DNA from: Bacteroidota bacterium
GTDB lineage: Bacteria; Bacteroidota; Rhodothermia; Rhodothermales; UBA10348
Length of the DNA: 6,346 bases
NCBI GenBank assembly: GCA_004356385.1
Contig: SMXL01000060.1
Location: 1-6,346, forward strand
Reading direction: 5' to 3'
Shown: in pieces, positions 1 through 6,346 of the stretch
Numbering within the stretch: position 1 is the stretch's first letter
Layout: every line of letters begins with the position of its first letter
Position numbers and translations under genes: made by a program
The notes under the pieces: generated by a model
What the model saw: only the letters and a program-made list of their open reading frames with translations
What the model was told of the DNA's origin: nothing
Databases searched by the model: none

Positions 1-1004
1 ACTCCTAGACCGGGTCGATCAGGCAATCGGATGCGACCGAGCGAAAACTCCAGACCCGAAAACGGGTCGTTCGCTAAATGAAGTGTGCCGTCGATATCTA
101 CGAAATCAGCAAGAGTAGAAAGATGGGCTGCTGCTGTTAGCGCCAAACTGCTTTCGACCATACACCCGATCATCACCTTCATGTCCAAAGCCCGGGCAAT
201 GGTAATCAATCGGCGGACATTGCGAATTCCTCCACACTTCGCGAGCTTAAGGTTTACGCCGTCGGCGGCTCCAGCCAACGCGATGACATCGTCAGCCGTG
301 CGAACGCTTTCATCGGCAATCAGAGGTACTTCCGGCTTTCTCAGCAATCTTCGAAGTAGGTGCCAGTCGTCTATATCTCCGAAGCCTATAGGTTGTTCGA
401 TGAAAGCCAAGTCAAACTTTTGAAGTTTCGGGATGATTCGAACAGCGTCGGGAATAGACCAGGCTGAGTTTGCGTCGACGGAAAGTATTCCGGCGTACTC
501 TTCGCGAGCTATCCTGACGATCGTCTCGTCAAATGCCAGGTCTCCCGATCCAAGTTTGAGCTTGATCGAAGGATATTCACGGACGGAATCGAGCGTTTCT
601 TTCCATTCGTCAAAATTAGTGGGGATAGACAACGCATATGAACTCACGACAGACTTAGTGTCGCTGAGTCCGAGTAGTTGATATAATGGCATTCCAACGG
701 TCTTCGCCCACATATCATGAAGTGCCATGTCCAATGCTGCGACCGCCGGTGGAGGTCCTTTTGGAAGCGCCTGAAGGACGTGGTCTATTGCGAAACCACC
801 GGCGACGGATATGGAGGACAGATCGAGGGATTCGATATACGCTCTCACATCATCAAGCCGATATTCGTAGTAGGGTGGGAGGGCGGCTTCACCGACATGG
901 TCTTTTAACCGCACAAGGGCATTTTCTCTCGAAGTACTTGTTCCGTGGGCGATTCGAAACGGACGAGCCAAATCCAACATCAATGGTTCGACAGTAACCG
1001 TCAT
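1..1004 (-). CDS. Dipeptide epimerase, enolase superfamily (probable L-Ala-D/L-Glu epimerase), 3' end cut by window
   Basis: Probable cytoplasmic epimerase inverting the C-terminal residue of L-Ala-D-Glu released from murein tripeptide, so that the L,L-dipeptide can be hydrolysed (E. coli YcjG / B. subtilis YkfB activity). 334 complete codons are visible. The N-terminal capping domain starts with RPFRIAHGTS (residues 14-23), typical of the family. The barrel then shows the KxK acid/base motif (K148, K150), metal ligands D177 (DANSAW), E203 (EQP) and D231-E232 (ADES), the second catalytic lysine in NLKLAKCGG (about K253), GCMVESSL (280-287), and a DxD pair (D303, D305) that in characterised dipeptide epimerases binds the substrate ammonium group. 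The ending PDRPGLG is near the usual C-terminus, so perhaps 5-25 residues are missing. The ATG at 1004 follows the preceding stop by 26 bp, with only a weak AAGAGACG as ribosome site. The fold and reaction class are firm. Exact dipeptide specificity is inferred, since some relatives act on other dipeptides or N-acyl amino acids. Confidence 0.93.
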   Translation of the reverse strand, partial: MTVTVEPLMLDLARPFRIAHGTSTSRENALVRLKDHVGEAALPPYYEYRLDDVRAYIESLDLSSISVAGGFAIDHVLQALPKGPPPAVAALDMALHDMWAKTVGMPLYQLLGLSDTKSVVSSYALSIPTNFDEWKETLDSVREYPSIKLKLGSGDLAFDETIVRIAREEYAGILSVDANSAWSIPDAVRIIPKLQKFDLAFIEQPIGFGDIDDWHLLRRLLRKPEVPLIADESVRTADDVIALAGAADGVNLKLAKCGGIRNVRRLITIARALDMKVMIGCMVESSLALTAAAHLSTLADFVDIDGTLHLANDPFSGLEFSLGRIRLPDRPGLG

Positions 1005-1030
1005 GATCGTTCGTCTCTTGCTGACGAATT

Positions 1031-2419
1031 TTATCCGATTGGTGGAATCATAGCTCCCCCTCGAGCAAAGTGCTCGTCGGTCCAACCACTCATTCCCTCG
1101 ATCCGGTCGATCGTTCCTGCTGTATGAAGACGTGACCGCTCGTCATCGCCGGAGATTTCGATACGCACGATTCGGAGTCTTTTCGACATCCCGGATTCGA
1201 CGGCGTCGGCGAAAGCCTCAACGAGGAATCCAGCGAGTTCCGCAGGCGGAAAATCGTATGAGACCCCGACTTCGTTTTTGAGAGCATTCGAAACGAGTAG
1301 TCCATCGGAGACCACCTGTACTCCGTTGGTTGTACTCATTTTCGAAAGTAGGCCGTTTCGAAGTAAAACCGCGGAAGCACGACTGGCTCCATTTGTCGAG
1401 CTCGCATCGACCGGCAATCCAGCCCAAATCCCCGCTGGAGAAGACCCTTCATTCGGCGTATTCAGCGATAGGGAAACGGTTCCGAGGCTGTGTTCCTTAA
1501 CAATCATCCTATCTGAGGAGATCATCTGCTCCAATATCGCTAATCCTCTGGTCGCGAGGTCGCGTCCGACGTTCCCCAATACCTCATATCGATCCGTATA
1601 ACAGGCTCCGGCCGGGAGGTCGCTTCGCGCCTCCTCAAGCTGAGGCCAGACGGATAACGAAAGATCGACGCGGAGATCGCCCCTCAGGAGGGCGAAAGAA
1701 TTGGACTCGGTGGACGTGTTGCATGACACCGTAAGGGATGACATTCTACTCTCGTTGTCATCAGAATGCGTCAAGGCCTTCGCCACATCGAGCAAGTCTT
1801 GAGCCCTGAGGCCGACTGTCTTTGAGCCAATTTCAATGTCGATCTCTGCCATGGAACAAGCGGAAAGCAGATCAGACAGGTGGGGCAGGAGATATGAGGC
1901 GGAATCATTTTTTCCCGCCTTGAGCCTGAGGAGTTGAACCCGGTTGAATGTGCTGTCGATGGCCGCTTGCTCAAGAGTTGTTACGATCTCGATCATCTCT
2001 GAGGCGGAGAAACCTTTCAATAATTCTCCCAATCCGTCCACTTTCAGAGTAATTTTCGGGACGTTCAATTCAGCCTTTCGGAAATAATCTCTAAAGGATT
2101 CTGGCAGGTTGGAAGTAGTCCTTCGCAATTTGTCGTAACCGAGGGCGACGACGGTCGAAGCTAGACGGCTGTTGCAGTCTGACAAGCGTACATGTACGAT
2201 CACTTCCTCAGGCGTGATATGCGCGCTCGTCCCGGAAGAAGCGGTAGCGGAAACAGTCCCGGATGTGAGTTTGGTAAGCAGCTCGACGGCGATTTCCTCG
2301 ACCTGTTCTGGGCCCGCCTCAGGGCCCAAGGTGGAGTCGATACCGTCAATGAGACGCTCTAGTGTTTGGCGATCCATGAATTTGACAAGCTGGGACATGT
2401 CGTCGGGGACTCGAAACAT
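1031..2419 (-). CDS. Unrecognised soluble protein of 462 residues between mpl and a dipeptide epimerase
   Basis: I do not recognise this protein and assign no function. It has no signal peptide, no membrane helix, no P-loop, no HExxH and no evident Cys/His metal cluster. The composition is that of a folded alpha/beta protein. An acidic helical N-terminus (about 8-50) is followed by a Ser/Thr/Ala-rich stretch (52-66). Then come alternating strands and helices, for example a strand at 121-127 followed by a helix at 138-152, and a strand at 191-198 followed by a helix at 206-216. A Ser/Asn/Gly-rich region lies at 318-347, a helix at 392-410, a strand at 414-423, and a Gly/Pro-rich tail (453-462). 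An in-frame TGA at 2435-2437 limits the start to the ATG at 2419 or the ATG at 2398 (Met8). I chose 2419 because a GGAAA lies just upstream. The stop is TAA. Codon use and strand resemble its neighbours, and the gene is long, intact and non-overlapping, so it is real. Its close spacing to the epimerase suggests co-transcription and perhaps a murein-related role. Confidence 0.88.
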   Translation of the reverse strand: MFRVPDDMSQLVKFMDRQTLERLIDGIDSTLGPEAGPEQVEEIAVELLTKLTSGTVSATASSGTSAHITPEEVIVHVRLSDCNSRLASTVVALGYDKLRRTTSNLPESFRDYFRKAELNVPKITLKVDGLGELLKGFSASEMIEIVTTLEQAAIDSTFNRVQLLRLKAGKNDSASYLLPHLSDLLSACSMAEIDIEIGSKTVGLRAQDLLDVAKALTHSDDNESRMSSLTVSCNTSTESNSFALLRGDLRVDLSLSVWPQLEEARSDLPAGACYTDRYEVLGNVGRDLATRGLAILEQMISSDRMIVKEHSLGTVSLSLNTPNEGSSPAGIWAGLPVDASSTNGASRASAVLLRNGLLSKMSTTNGVQVVSDGLLVSNALKNEVGVSYDFPPAELAGFLVEAFADAVESGMSKRLRIVRIEISGDDERSRLHTAGTIDRIEGMSGWTDEHFARGGAMIPPIG

Positions 2420-2454
2420 ATGGATTTCCGCGTATCAACTCCACCTTGGAACGG

Positions 2455-2486
2455 CATTAAAGTGCTTGCTACAAACCATTAAAGTG
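2455..2486 (-). repeat. Pair of 10-bp direct repeats, 22 bp apart, upstream of the unknown gene
   Basis: CACTTTAATG (minus strand) occurs at 2477-2486 and again at 2455-2464, an exact copy 22 bp (about two helical turns) away. The copies lie 36-45 and 58-67 bp upstream of the ATG at 2419, within the 93-bp gap after mpl. Phased direct repeats in this position are typical of a regulator binding site near a promoter. No clear -35/-10 pair or Bacteroidota-type -33/-7 pair could be fixed, so the regulatory role is inference. Confidence 0.4.
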
Positions 2487-2512
2487 AGAGACGGAAACCG
2501 GTAGAGCAAAAT

Positions 2513-4000
2513 CTAGAGACTACTTTCCTGGTCGTCTCCTTGTAGAGACGCTAGAATTCGACGGTGGATATTTCCAAATCCGCCGTTGCTCATGACGAGC
2601 GCTACATCACCAGGGGCGAGAAATTCGAGAAGGGGCTCCAACAGCGAATCGGCACTTTCGGCAGAAAATCCATGAATGCCAGATCGATGAAGGCTTGCGA
2701 GCACGGTGTCGATACTCATAAAGTTGGTAACGTCGTCGTTATGACGGAAGGGGGGGCTGCATAAGAAGGCAGCGTCCGCGTGACTGAGTGCTTCGGCGTA
2801 TCCATTCTCAAACACCTTTCGCCGGCTCGAATTGGACCGAGGTTCAAATACGGCAACGATTCGACGTTCGGGAAATCTCTCGCGTATCGACTCTATAGTG
2901 GCACCAACAGCTGTCGGATGATGAGCAAAGTCATCTATCACAATTACTCCACCTTGTTCTCCAAGAATCTGTTGCCGGCGCTGGACTCCCAAAAACGACT
3001 TCAAGCCAGATTTTATAACTTCTAACGGAATCTCGGTGTCCAAGGCGATCGCCACGACGGCCAGTGCATTTTGAAGATTATGGCGCCCGGACATGGAAAG
3101 CTCGAACGTGCCTAGGATTTGGCCGTCGCTTACTACCTCAAACGATTGTCCATCACGTGACGCAATTACATTCCTGACCGTCAACGAAGCATTGTTCAGC
3201 CCGTATGTAACGACGGAACTCGTTGCGATTTCGGCCAATTCAAGTGTGGCGGGATCATCGACGTTTAGTGCCAAGAGTCCGTCTGCCGGGATCAGTCTTA
3301 TGAATTCTCGAAAGGCGTCCTGGTACTCTTCATGGTTGCTGTAAATATCAGCATGGTCAAATTCTACGGACGTAACGATCGCAGCTCGTGGTTGATAATG
3401 CAGAAATTTTGGACGCTTGTCGAAATAGGAAGAGTCGTACTCATCACCTTCTACCAAAAAATAATCACCCGAACCCGTTGAGAAGCTTTTACCACCGTCA
3501 TTCATGATTCCACCGATCAGGAATCCGGGATCCAATCCGGCCGTTTTAAAAACATGCGTCAGCATACTTGTGGTCGTCGTTTTTCCGTGGGTTCCTGCGA
3601 CAACAATCGAATTCCTATCCTGAATGAAATATCGGGCGAGTGCCTCAGGGAAGGAGGCTTGCACGAGTCGATGATCGCGTGCGTACGCCGCTTCAACATG
3701 AGTCGGAGTACAGGCGTTTCCAACGATCACTAGGTCGGGTAGCGGCGACAGGTTTTCCTCCGCGAAGCCCTCAATGATGGGAATTCCTAGTTCCGCGAGC
3801 CGGTGGTTCATTGGAGGATATGCGGCCTTATCTGATCCGGTGACCGAATAGCCAGCTTCCTTGAACAACCCTGCCAGAGACCCCATTCCGATTCCACATA
3901 CCCCGATCAAGTGAACCGTACTGATTAATTTCGAGTCGGGAAGAATCGGGCGCTCAAAGATGCGAAGATCAGAGTCCGGATAGTCCCTAAGTTGCCTCAT
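2513..4000 (-). CDS. mpl: UDP-N-acetylmuramate:L-Ala-gamma-D-Glu-meso-diaminopimelate ligase (murein tripeptide ligase)
   Basis: Cytoplasmic ATP-dependent ligase of murein recycling. It joins recovered L-Ala-gamma-D-Glu-mDAP to UDP-MurNAc, bypassing MurC, MurD and MurE. All three Mur-ligase domains are present in 495 residues. The N-terminal UDP-binding domain has HLIGVCGIGMGSLAG (30-44) and GSDKAAYPPM (55-64). The central ATPase has the P-loop GTHGKTTTT (136-144), EGDEYDSSYF (184-193) and the EFDHADIY segment (213-220). The C-terminal domain follows from SGRHNLQNA (304-312), with DDFAHHPTAV (356-365) and FEPRSNSSRR (385-394). The EPRSN motif marks Mpl, whereas MurC carries an F-x-PHR-type motif there. 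About 27 residues precede the first strand, a longer lead than in E. coli Mpl; no closer in-frame ATG exists, so the ATG at 4000 is kept although no Shine-Dalgarno is evident. The stop is TAG. It lies 89 bp after the RND gene and 93 bp before the unknown gene. The downstream epimerase handles the competing degradation route for the same peptide. Confidence 0.96.
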   Translation of the reverse strand: MRQLRDYPDSDLRIFERPILPDSKLISTVHLIGVCGIGMGSLAGLFKEAGYSVTGSDKAAYPPMNHRLAELGIPIIEGFAEENLSPLPDLVIVGNACTPTHVEAAYARDHRLVQASFPEALARYFIQDRNSIVVAGTHGKTTTTSMLTHVFKTAGLDPGFLIGGIMNDGGKSFSTGSGDYFLVEGDEYDSSYFDKRPKFLHYQPRAAIVTSVEFDHADIYSNHEEYQDAFREFIRLIPADGLLALNVDDPATLELAEIATSSVVTYGLNNASLTVRNVIASRDGQSFEVVSDGQILGTFELSMSGRHNLQNALAVVAIALDTEIPLEVIKSGLKSFLGVQRRQQILGEQGGVIVIDDFAHHPTAVGATIESIRERFPERRIVAVFEPRSNSSRRKVFENGYAEALSHADAAFLCSPPFRHNDDVTNFMSIDTVLASLHRSGIHGFSAESADSLLEPLLEFLAPGDVALVMSNGGFGNIHRRILASLQGDDQESSL

Positions 4001-4013
4001 TTTCGAATATCTG

Positions 4014-4034
4014 CAGTCGCTCAGACTGAGTCTG
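4014..4034. promoter_or_regulatory. Overlapping inverted repeats just upstream of mpl
   Basis: Two palindromes share a half-site. CAGTC-gctca-GACTG (4014-4028) has 5-bp arms and a 5-nt centre. CAGACT-g-AGTCTG (4022-4034) has 6-bp arms and a 1-nt centre. They end 14 bp before the mpl ATG, inside the 89-bp gap after the RND gene. The second form cannot fold as an RNA hairpin (loop too small) and looks more like a dimeric protein operator; the first could be a small leader hairpin. There is no following T-run, so it is not an intrinsic terminator. The position suits control of mpl, but short palindromes also arise by chance. Confidence 0.3.
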
Positions 4035-4089
4035 TTGGACTAGTTTCGGGATCTGACACTGGAGTTCGGTCGCCGCTTCCGAGCGAACG

Positions 4090-6346
4090 TTATCGCGCCG
4101 CGTTGCCATTCTGGTCGGCCACCACCTCGGCAACGAAACTGTCTCCCGATGCTTCGCCAAATACATGACGCATTTGATTCGCTGCCGAATCAAATATAGA
4201 ATACATTACGGGTACGATGACGAGAGTCAGGAATGTCGCAAATCCTAGTCCGCTAATGATGGCGGTTCCCATGGGTCCCCAAAATTGGGTGTTTTCAGAA
4301 CCAAACTGGAAATTTGGGTTCAGATCTCGTAGCAATCCGACAAAATCGATGTTGATTCCAAACGTGAGCGGAATCAGACCAAGAATAGTGGTAAGCGCAG
4401 TTAAGAGAACGGGCCTTAATCGTGTGGCTCCGGCCTCTATAATGGCGTCGTGCCGGTTCATTCCTCTGGCCTGTAGCTGCATCGTGTAGTCGATCAAGAC
4501 AATGTTATTATTAACCACGATTCCCGCCAGACTGATGACGCCAATAAAGGTCATCAGCCCAAACGGCGTACGAGTCAAGATTAACCCGAGTATTACGCCT
4601 ACCAGACTAAATCCGACTGCGACCATAATGATAAACGGCGAACTCACACGGTTGAACTGAGCGACCATGATCATAAAAATGAGCGAAATACCAACCATCA
4701 ATACGACGGTCAGGAATGAGAAGCTCTCCGCTTGTTGTTCATTCTCGCCGGTATAGGACAGATTATAACCTACTGGAAGCGCGCGCTCATACTCCGAAAG
4801 TTTTCTTTGGACCTGCGCGAGGATGGCCTGGCCGTTGAACCCGGGAGCCGCATTTCCCGAAACGGTCGCAACCCGATCCATGTCGAGCCGGGTGATGGAA
4901 CCTAATCCACTCGAGACCTTCAGTTCGGCTACGGCCACCAAGGGAACTTGAATTCCCTCTTCTAGAATAGTCAGGTTGTTCAGACTTTCCAGGCTCGATC
5001 GATCCGACTCTCTCAACCGAACGACAATATCGTATTCATCATCTCCGTCTCGATATTTTCCCGCTTCGACCCCATTCACCGCGGCCCGGACGGTGGAAGC
5101 TATATCTCTGGTACTCAGGCCAAATTGAGCCGCTCGAAGACGGTCGATATGAACCAAAAGTTCTGGACGACCCGTGTCCAGATTGTCCGCAACGTCCACG
5201 AGACCGGGAATCTCATTGGTCTCTGACGCTTCCCGTAAAATTTGCTTTATATCTCTGGTAATCTGAACAATTTGCGAAAACTCCTGCCCCGATATTTCGA
5301 TGTTCACCGGCGGTCCGGTGGGAGGGCCCTTCCTGTCTTTTGAAATTTGCAGTTCTGCTCCCGGAATACCCTGAAGACCCGCTCTAATTTTGGTCAGGGT
5401 CTCCGTACTCGTTTCGTCTCGGTGCTCATAATCGATCATATTCAACGTGATTCGCGAGCGCTCCGGACTTGGTGCTCCACCTCTGAAATTTGCGTCCTTC
5501 GAAACACCGACGTTGATTAGCATATTTTTGACGTTCTTTTCCGACTCCTTGTTGGAATCGAGCAGCATTGCAAGACGCTGTTGTGCGACGGTTGCCAGAT
5601 GGTTGCTGGCGTCAATATTCATCCCGAGTTGACCCGTGACGGTCACCCTAACCTGCTGGGGATCCGTTTCAGGAAAAAATTCAATACCCGTTGGGGCGGC
5701 GGCGAACATGAAAATGATCCCGAACAGAGCTCCTAAAGACGTATTCATCAAGCTCGAGCGGTTGTCGGTAAGGATCAGGTGCTTGCGAGTGTTCAGGGTC
5801 GCTCCCGCCAGCCCAATAATCGAGATCACGAATGGGAATGCCATGAGAGTCAGAATCGTGCTGAAGGCCACGTCTTTCGTACCAAGAGACATCAGACTAA
5901 GAATTGCCAATGACAGCAGACCAAAGATGAGGCCGACACGCACGCTACGTCTTCCGCCGAGGTAGATTGTTTCCGCGGTATGAATCAGCGTGGCCAGTAC
6001 GCCGACGATAGTAAGCAGGCCACCCGGTACAAGAAGCACGAATCCCGCAGTAGATCCGGCTGTCGAACTTACGACCCCGCCGGCGATCAACATTACGACC
6101 CCCAACGTCAAAGCCGAAAGCGAAAACGAATTTCGGAGCAACGCATACTTGACGGTGTAATCCCGGTCAAGCATCCAGTTCAGCATGTCTCGATACCTTT
6201 CAATAAACGACGGAAGCCCGACGTTCATAAACCATTCCCCCATCCTTTTCAAAATCAGCTTGTGCAAGAAGTACACGAGGGGAATCGCAGTGCTGACAAC
6301 AACGAGTGTTCGCCAATTCGAAAGGCCTAGTATTAAGGCGGACACG
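4090..6346 (-). CDS. RND-superfamily efflux permease (HAE-type), C-terminal part; 5' end beyond window
   Basis: Inner-membrane proton-driven exporter, the AcrB-like subunit of a three-part efflux pump; substrate unknown. About 751 residues are visible and the reading frame runs off the window edge, so the first porter half and TM1-TM5 or so are missing. Visible in order (numbered from 6345): a hydrophobic segment (10-29), linker helix ERYRDMLNWML (49-59), four hydrophobic segments (66-184), TM7 (202-220) leading into GIEFFPETDP, the second porter/docking half (221-540, with PPTGPP at 341-346), TM8 (542-563), TM9 (568-590), TM10 containing GIVVNNNIVLIDY (608-620), the cytoplasmic helix RLRPVLLTALTT (642-653), TM11, and TM12 (691-716) ending VPVMYSIFD. 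The usual TM10 lysine of AcrB is Asn here, as in many HAE relatives. The TM4 Asp pair is outside the window. The adaptor and outer-membrane channel are not in view and may lie upstream. The stop is TAA. The GTG at 6345 is an internal Val, not a start. Confidence 0.96.
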   Translation of the reverse strand, partial: VSALILGLSNWRTLVVVSTAIPLVYFLHKLILKRMGEWFMNVGLPSFIERYRDMLNWMLDRDYTVKYALLRNSFSLSALTLGVVMLIAGGVVSSTAGSTAGFVLLVPGGLLTIVGVLATLIHTAETIYLGGRRSVRVGLIFGLLSLAILSLMSLGTKDVAFSTILTLMAFPFVISIIGLAGATLNTRKHLILTDNRSSLMNTSLGALFGIIFMFAAAPTGIEFFPETDPQQVRVTVTGQLGMNIDASNHLATVAQQRLAMLLDSNKESEKNVKNMLINVGVSKDANFRGGAPSPERSRITLNMIDYEHRDETSTETLTKIRAGLQGIPGAELQISKDRKGPPTGPPVNIEISGQEFSQIVQITRDIKQILREASETNEIPGLVDVADNLDTGRPELLVHIDRLRAAQFGLSTRDIASTVRAAVNGVEAGKYRDGDDEYDIVVRLRESDRSSLESLNNLTILEEGIQVPLVAVAELKVSSGLGSITRLDMDRVATVSGNAAPGFNGQAILAQVQRKLSEYERALPVGYNLSYTGENEQQAESFSFLTVVLMVGISLIFMIMVAQFNRVSSPFIIMVAVGFSLVGVILGLILTRTPFGLMTFIGVISLAGIVVNNNIVLIDYTMQLQARGMNRHDAIIEAGATRLRPVLLTALTTILGLIPLTFGINIDFVGLLRDLNPNFQFGSENTQFWGPMGTAIISGLGFATFLTLVIVPVMYSIFDSAANQMRHVFGEASGDSFVAEVVADQNGNAAR
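5788..6129 (-). other. Extra hydrophobic region within the RND permease (about four membrane segments)
   Basis: Covers about residues 73-186 of the visible RND chain. Hydrophobic stretches at about 66-93, 99-124, 135-155 and 158-184 lie between the cytoplasmic linker helix (49-59) and the canonical TM7 (202-220). In AcrB-type proteins the linker helix leads directly into TM7. Short charged loops (GGRRSVR at 130-136, NTRKH at 185-189) separate the segments. An even number of added helices would keep the porter domain on the periplasmic side. Segment limits were judged by eye. Confidence 0.7.

Noticed and set aside
85..997. Several plus-strand open frames (85-423, 433-681, 686-997)
   Set aside because: They lie opposite the epimerase gene, whose frame carries every expected catalytic motif. 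The plus-strand translations show no family signature and are shadows.
1031..2419. TldD/PmbA-like or other peptidase identity for the unknown protein
   Set aside because: A loose resemblance in overall composition was considered, but no HExxxH, HExxH or other peptidase motif is present.
2513..4000. MurC (UDP-MurNAc:L-Ala ligase) as the identity of the Mur ligase
   Set aside because: The C-terminal domain has FEPRSNSSRR and the protein has YPPM after GSD, matching Mpl rather than MurC.
4001..4089. Intrinsic terminator between the RND gene and mpl
   Set aside because: The inverted repeats present are short and not followed by a T-run on the transcribed strand, so there is no support for a terminator.
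3987..4193. Minus-strand open frame spanning the RND-mpl junction (68 codons)
   Set aside because: It overlaps the RND C-terminus and the mpl start in another frame, has no ribosome site or recognisable motif, and ends in the first codons of mpl.
6343..6345. GTG at the right edge as a start codon for a short RND protein
   Set aside because: The chain begins at about the sixth membrane helix region of an RND permease. The frame stays open to the window edge, so this is an internal valine of a truncated view, not a gene start.

Overview
The window carries four protein-coding genes, all on the minus strand, and almost no spare DNA. The two genes at the edges are cut by the window ends. In transcription order (right to left) they are: the C-terminal two thirds of an RND-superfamily inner-membrane efflux permease (4090-6346), the murein-tripeptide ligase Mpl (2513-4000), a soluble protein of 462 residues that I do not recognise (1031-2419), and an enolase-superfamily dipeptide epimerase, most likely L-Ala-D/L-Glu epimerase (1-1004, lacking only its last residues). 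The gaps are 89, 93 and 26 bp. No RNA gene, mobile element or CRISPR array is visible, and I find no convincing intrinsic terminator.

Organism: RND permeases and Mpl both point to a Gram-negative bacterium with meso-diaminopimelate peptidoglycan. Base composition looks near 50% GC. Shine-Dalgarno sequences in front of the three visible starts are weak or absent. The RND protein has a long extra loop before its last membrane helix, a form I associate from memory with Bacteroidota/Rhodothermota/Balneolota-type transporters. A member of the FCB group (perhaps a marine or environmental genome) is my best guess, with low confidence.

Function: two of the four genes belong to murein recycling. Mpl re-attaches the recovered tripeptide L-Ala-gamma-D-Glu-mDAP to UDP-MurNAc, returning it to cell-wall synthesis. 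The epimerase acts on the alternative, catabolic branch, converting L-Ala-D-Glu to L-Ala-L-Glu so that ordinary dipeptidases can cleave it. The unknown protein sits between them, 26 bp from the epimerase start, so it is a candidate for a new murein-linked or co-regulated function. This is inference from context only. The RND gene upstream is probably a separate functional unit, although it is co-directional and only 89 bp away.

Most noteworthy: (i) an apparent insertion of about four hydrophobic segments between the cytoplasmic linker helix and TM7 of the RND permease; (ii) the unknown protein inside a murein-salvage cluster; (iii) a 10-bp direct repeat with 22-bp periodicity just upstream of the unknown gene; (iv) nested inverted repeats just upstream of mpl. 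I did not find clear evidence of a wholly new defence or mobile system here.
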